A DNA stretch of 5,593 bases, taken from assembly GCA_008501575.1 (NCBI GenBank), contig QQUO01000045.1:1-5593 (forward strand), in the 5' to 3' direction. The notes below the pieces were generated by a model. It searched no databases and had not been told where the DNA came from. It saw nothing but the letters and a program-made list of their open reading frames with translations. Both the position numbers and the translations under genes were made by a program. Of the stretch, positions 5,230-5,593 are shown piece by piece (the first letter of the stretch is position 1; each line of letters begins with the position of its first letter). This DNA is from Pseudomonadota bacterium. GTDB taxonomy: Bacteria > Pseudomonadota > Gammaproteobacteria > Xanthomonadales > Marinicellaceae.

Positions 5230-5593
5230 ATGGCAAGATATTTAGGACCAAAATGTAAATTAGCCCGTCGCGAAGGTGTTGACTTAATGACAAAAAGTCC
5301 GGCACGCGCGATAGAGACAAAATGTAAATTAGATGTGGCCCCCGGCCAACATGGTTTAGCCGCTAAGCGCAGCAAACCGTCTGATTACGCTTTACAGTTA
5401 CGTGAAAAACAAAAAGTTCGCAGAACTTACGGTATTTTAGAAAAACAATTTGTTAACTATTATAAAAAATCGGTACGCCAAAAAGGCGCCACCGGTGAAA
5501 ATCTGTTGAAGTTGTTGGAAACACGTCTTGATAACGTGGTTTACCGCATGGGTTTTGCAGTGACACGTAACGAAGCCCGTCAATTGGTCAGCC
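5230..5593 (+). CDS. rpsD: Ribosomal protein uS4 (S4), N-terminal part; runs off the window
   Basis: The first 121 residues are present and the frame is still open at the edge; the full protein is about 206 residues in E. coli. S4 starts 30S assembly by binding the 5' domain of 16S rRNA, and in E. coli it represses the alpha operon through the rpsM leader. Visible blocks are MARYLGPKCKLARREG, APGQHG, LREKQKVRRTYGILEKQF and NYYKKS. The S4 RNA-binding domain begins near residue 99 (RLDNVVYRMGFAVTRNEAR). Cys9 and Cys32 are present, but the other two cysteines of zinc-binding S4 proteins are Ala12 and a non-cysteine near 27, so zinc binding is unlikely. The start is set by AGGAG at 5219-5223, which overlaps the rpsK stop. 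Confidence 0.97.
   Translation, partial: MARYLGPKCKLARREGVDLMTKSPARAIETKCKLDVAPGQHGLAAKRSKPSDYALQLREKQKVRRTYGILEKQFVNYYKKSVRQKGATGENLLKLLETRLDNVVYRMGFAVTRNEARQLVS

Noticed and set aside
1..5593. A novel defence, mobile or biosynthetic system
   Set aside because: Every coding stretch belongs to the conserved spc/alpha ribosomal operons. No foreign gene, insertion sequence, CRISPR repeat, tRNA or attachment site is visible.

Overview
This window is ordinary housekeeping DNA. It covers the 3' two-thirds of a bacterial spc ribosomal-protein operon followed by the first genes of the alpha operon, all on the plus strand. Gene order is rplE (3' end only), rpsN, rpsH, rplF, rplR, rpsE, rpmD, rplO, secY, then a 166-base gap, then rpsM, rpsK and rpsD (5' part only). 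The order, the zinc-free S14, and the close protein matches to the Escherichia coli products as I recall them point to a gammaproteobacterium. Base composition looks moderate, roughly mid-40s percent GC by eye. The S5 C-terminus (ending in ...NHG, with rpmD starting inside it) and the lack of rpmJ after secY recall the Xanthomonadales/Lysobacterales side of the class, possibly a low-GC marine relative. That placement is inference from memory, not from a search.

Bases 1-4271 are tightly packed. Gaps are 2-20 bases, and rpsE and rpmD overlap by 8 bases. No internal promoter or terminator is apparent, so these genes are probably co-transcribed and in places translationally coupled. They encode proteins of both ribosomal subunits plus SecY, the channel of the general secretion pathway. 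The spc promoter and the usual S8 repressor site near the start of rplE lie outside the window.

Bases 4272-4437 are the only real intergenic region and the most interesting part. There is no rpmJ (bL36) gene, although E. coli has one here. The gap holds, in order, a 15-base-arm imperfect inverted repeat, a promoter-like element with a perfect TATAAT and a GC-rich discriminator, and a leader of about 80 bases. The leader has two AU-rich hairpins whose loops are complementary to each other, and the second loop is also complementary to the rpsM Shine-Dalgarno region. In E. coli the alpha operon is autoregulated by S4 through a pseudoknot in the rpsM leader. This leader could be an analogue with a different architecture, but that is a structural inference.

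Bases 4438-5593 carry rpsM, rpsK and the start of rpsD (S13, S11, S4), the normal opening of the alpha operon; rpoA and rplQ would be expected beyond the edge. I saw no mobile element, CRISPR array, tRNA, rRNA or foreign gene.
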